From: JBOGWY01 sp050694015
GTDB lineage: Bacteria; Actinomycetota; CADDZG01; WHSQ01
Length of the DNA stretch: 25,547 nt
Assembly (NCBI GenBank): GCA_050694015.1
Contig: JBOGWY010000116.1
Coordinates: 1-25,547 of the forward strand
Reading direction: 5' to 3'
A program made the position numbers and the translations under genes. Positions within the stretch are counted from its first letter, which is position 1. Every line of letters begins with the position of its first letter. The notes under the pieces were generated by a model. That model ran no database searches. It saw only the letters and a program-made list of their open reading frames with translations, and was not told the origin of the DNA. Below, in pieces: positions 23,878 through 25,547 of this stretch.

Positions 23878-23900
23878 ATTGTAGGTCCCAACCAGGGACC
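23878..23900 (-). promoter_or_regulatory. Candidate -10 element with adjacent inverted repeat upstream of the PucR gene
   Basis: On the minus strand TACAAT (23883-23878) is a near-consensus -10, placing transcription a few bases before GTG 23866. Immediately upstream, GGTCCC and GGGACC (23884-23889 and 23895-23900) form a perfect six-base inverted repeat with a five-base centre, exactly in the -10/-35 spacer. It is a plausible operator, perhaps for the regulator itself. No consensus -35 is present. Confidence 0.5.
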
Positions 23901-23936
23901 GGCCCCAGTCTGGTCGCCGCAGACAACGCGTCCCGC

Positions 23937-25334
23937 CTAGGTCGGAACCCGGGTGGCGAGCCTCCCGCCGATGTGGACCGCCTCGACATCGCCACCCTCG
24001 CCGCGCACGAAGTAGCCGGTCATCCCTTGCGCCGGGCCGCCGGTGACGATGTACCGGTCTCCATCACCGGGGAGGAGCCCGAGAGGGATCGGCGGCTGAT
24101 CGCCGGGATCCTCACCCTCGTCGCGTAGCTGCTTGAGCATCTCCGGCTTGATCTCGACGTTCGTCGACAACCCGCCATCTTCCGCCGTGAGGTCGCACGT
24201 GACGGCGATCGTCTCGTAGTGACCGGTGTACGCCGCCAGCTCCTCGTCCGAGAGCTTCACGGCCTCGGGATCCTTCAGCTCGATCCCCAGGTACGCCTTG
24301 AGCGACCAGCGCACGATCTCCCTGTAGACGGCGGCGCCGTTCGGAGCGCAGTTCGTCAGGACGATCACTGCGAAGTTGCGGTCGGGCACCATCGTGAACT
24401 CGGACAGTTGCCCGTTGGTGGTGCCGCCGTGTCCAACGAGGCGCACCTCATCCTTGTCGTCGATCAGCCAGCTGATCCCGACGTAGTCGCCGATCGCGCT
24501 GCCGCGCATCTCGACCGTGGGCTCCTTCATGCGATCGAGCGATCCCTTCGTAAGCACCTGGGTCCCGTCGACCGTCCCATCGCCGAGGTGGAACTTCGCC
24601 CACTTGATCTGGTCCTCTGCGTTCGCCGACATCCCGCCGGCCGGGGTTCCGCTGCGCGGGAGCGCCCACGGACGCGACACCTTGATCGTGTCGTCCGGCT
24701 TCTGGTCGTGGCCGCACACGAAGCGTCTCGTCATGATGTCGTTGGTGAAGAACCATGTGTTGGTGAGACCCAGAGGTTCGAAGATCAGTTCCTTCATCGC
24801 GGCCTCGTAAGTCGTGCCTGTGATCGTGGCGATGATGTGACCCGCCACCGACAGCGATGCGTTGTTGTAGGAGACCGTGCTGCCGAGGGGGCTGGTCTGT
24901 TCGATCTCGGCCATCGCGGCGACGTACTTCGCGAGCGCGTCGTCACCGTCTCCGGTGTTCTGGCTGAAGTCGCCCTGCCAGCCGGCGGTGTGGTTGAAGA
25001 GCTGCAGGACGGTCACGTTCTTCGCCGTTTCCTCGTCCTTGAGCTTGAAGTCGGGCAGGTACGTGCGCACCGGCGCGTCGAGGTCGACCTTCCCTTGTTC
25101 GACGAGGCGCATCATCGCGGTGGCGGTGTAGGTCTTGCCGGTGGAACCGAACTGGAACAGCGTGTTCTCGTCGACGGGCAAGGGGTTCTCGATGCTCGTG
25201 ATCCCGTGGAACGCGTAGTGCTCCTCGCCGTCGTGGAACACGCCGACCGCGGCTCCTGGAACCTGGTGCTGTTCCGCGAGCCCCGCCAGCGTGCTCTCTA
25301 GTTCCTGCTGCGTCACACCTTCCTTGACCGCCAT
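23937..25334 (-). CDS. Class C beta-lactamase-like serine hydrolase
   Basis: 465 residues from ATG 25334, chosen because GAGAGGAG lies five bases upstream. Active-site motifs of the class C beta-lactamase/DD-peptidase/esterase superfamily: S64-T-G-K67, Y156-N-N158, and H302-G-G in the place of the KTG box. Residues about 360-465 form the beta-rich C-terminal extension common in this group (YTGHYE). No signal peptide is visible, so the protein is probably cytoplasmic and more likely an esterase or amidase than a true beta-lactamase. It aligns along its length with the C-terminal half of the S9 fusion at 475-3819 (for example LPDFKLKDEETAKNVTVLQL versus LPEFSVADADVTRTVTIRNL). It lies 11 bases downstream of the probable TetR gene, likely one operon. 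Confidence 0.92.
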   Translation of the reverse strand: MAVKEGVTQQELESTLAGLAEQHQVPGAAVGVFHDGEEHYAFHGITSIENPLPVDENTLFQFGSTGKTYTATAMMRLVEQGKVDLDAPVRTYLPDFKLKDEETAKNVTVLQLFNHTAGWQGDFSQNTGDGDDALAKYVAAMAEIEQTSPLGSTVSYNNASLSVAGHIIATITGTTYEAAMKELIFEPLGLTNTWFFTNDIMTRRFVCGHDQKPDDTIKVSRPWALPRSGTPAGGMSANAEDQIKWAKFHLGDGTVDGTQVLTKGSLDRMKEPTVEMRGSAIGDYVGISWLIDDKDEVRLVGHGGTTNGQLSEFTMVPDRNFAVIVLTNCAPNGAAVYREIVRWSLKAYLGIELKDPEAVKLSDEELAAYTGHYETIAVTCDLTAEDGGLSTNVEIKPEMLKQLRDEGEDPGDQPPIPLGLLPGDGDRYIVTGGPAQGMTGYFVRGEGGDVEAVHIGGRLATRVPT

Positions 25335-25345
25335 GCCCGCTCCTC

Positions 25346-25547
25346 TCAATCAGCCAGTGCCGCGAATAGCTCGATCACAGATTCTTTGGTGAGTGCATCG
25401 GGGTTCTCTTCGAGTTCGAGCGCGATCCCGAGCGCAAGTGCTCGCAGCGCGTAGCCGAACTCGCGAACCGGTAGGGGGAGCCGTTCCCCCCGGACCTCAA
25501 CGGCAGCTTCGAGCAGGTCCGCGAATTCTTCGAACGCATCACGGACC
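25346..25547 (-). CDS. Probable TetR-family regulator, C-terminal part (runs off right edge)
   Basis: The last 66 codons before TGA 25346-25348 are visible. The protein ends YALRALALGIALELEENP followed by a helix and ELFAALAD, the usual pattern of the ligand-binding C-terminal helices of TetR/AcrR regulators. The DNA-binding domain lies outside the window, so the family call rests on the C-terminus alone. The stop is 11 bases before the serine hydrolase start, and the ribosome site of that gene overlaps the stop region, so the two are probably co-transcribed. Confidence 0.55.
   Translation of the reverse strand, partial: VRDAFEEFADLLEAAVEVRGERLPLPVREFGYALRALALGIALELEENPDALTKESVIELFAALAD

Overview
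This window looks like a fragment of a high-GC, uncultured member of the Actinomycetota. The basis is strong GC bias at third codon positions, frequent GTG starts, several genes with no Shine-Dalgarno sequence, fused Liv-type ABC transporters, a PucR-type regulator and TetR. No rRNA, tRNA, CRISPR array, transposase or phage gene was seen, so placement below phylum is a guess.

Left part (1-5064). A truncated zinc alcohol dehydrogenase gene shares one base (TGATG) with an upstream gene for an S9-family peptidase fused to a class C beta-lactamase-like serine hydrolase. Upstream of that, on the same strand, lies an ECF-type sigma factor with a C-terminal membrane anchor and a probable outer tail. 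The short region divergent from the sigma gene carries the same AGTATCT heptamer facing each of its two genes.

Exported proteins (5065-8540). A small secreted protein and an Asp-box beta-propeller protein form a plus-strand pair. They face a convergent paralogue of the propeller protein, with a stem-loop between the two stop codons. A possible 41-residue ORF (8583-8708) overlaps the start of a glutamate-1-semialdehyde-aminotransferase-like class III aminotransferase.

Transporter core (10030-19873). This is the most distinctive part. Three genes on the minus strand overlap by 4 bases each: a LivH-LivM-LivG triple fusion, a small lipoprotein, and an MFS-type membrane domain fused to a LivF-type ATPase. 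Divergent on the plus strand are two tandem paralogous LivK-like lipoproteins 2 bases apart, then two overlapping genes for related two-helix membrane proteins that share a QIPYLxSGG motif. Together they encode all parts of a branched-chain-amino-acid-type importer plus extra membrane components. The substrate cannot be read from the sequence.

Right part (19874-25547). A Nudix hydrolase is followed by a 127-base imperfect palindrome, a methyltransferase gene that appears to have lost an internal segment and its frame, an exported protein with a C-terminal membrane anchor, a PucR-type regulator with an inverted repeat abutting a good -10 element, a second class C-type serine hydrolase related to the domain fused at the left end, and the C-terminal end of a probable TetR-type regulator.
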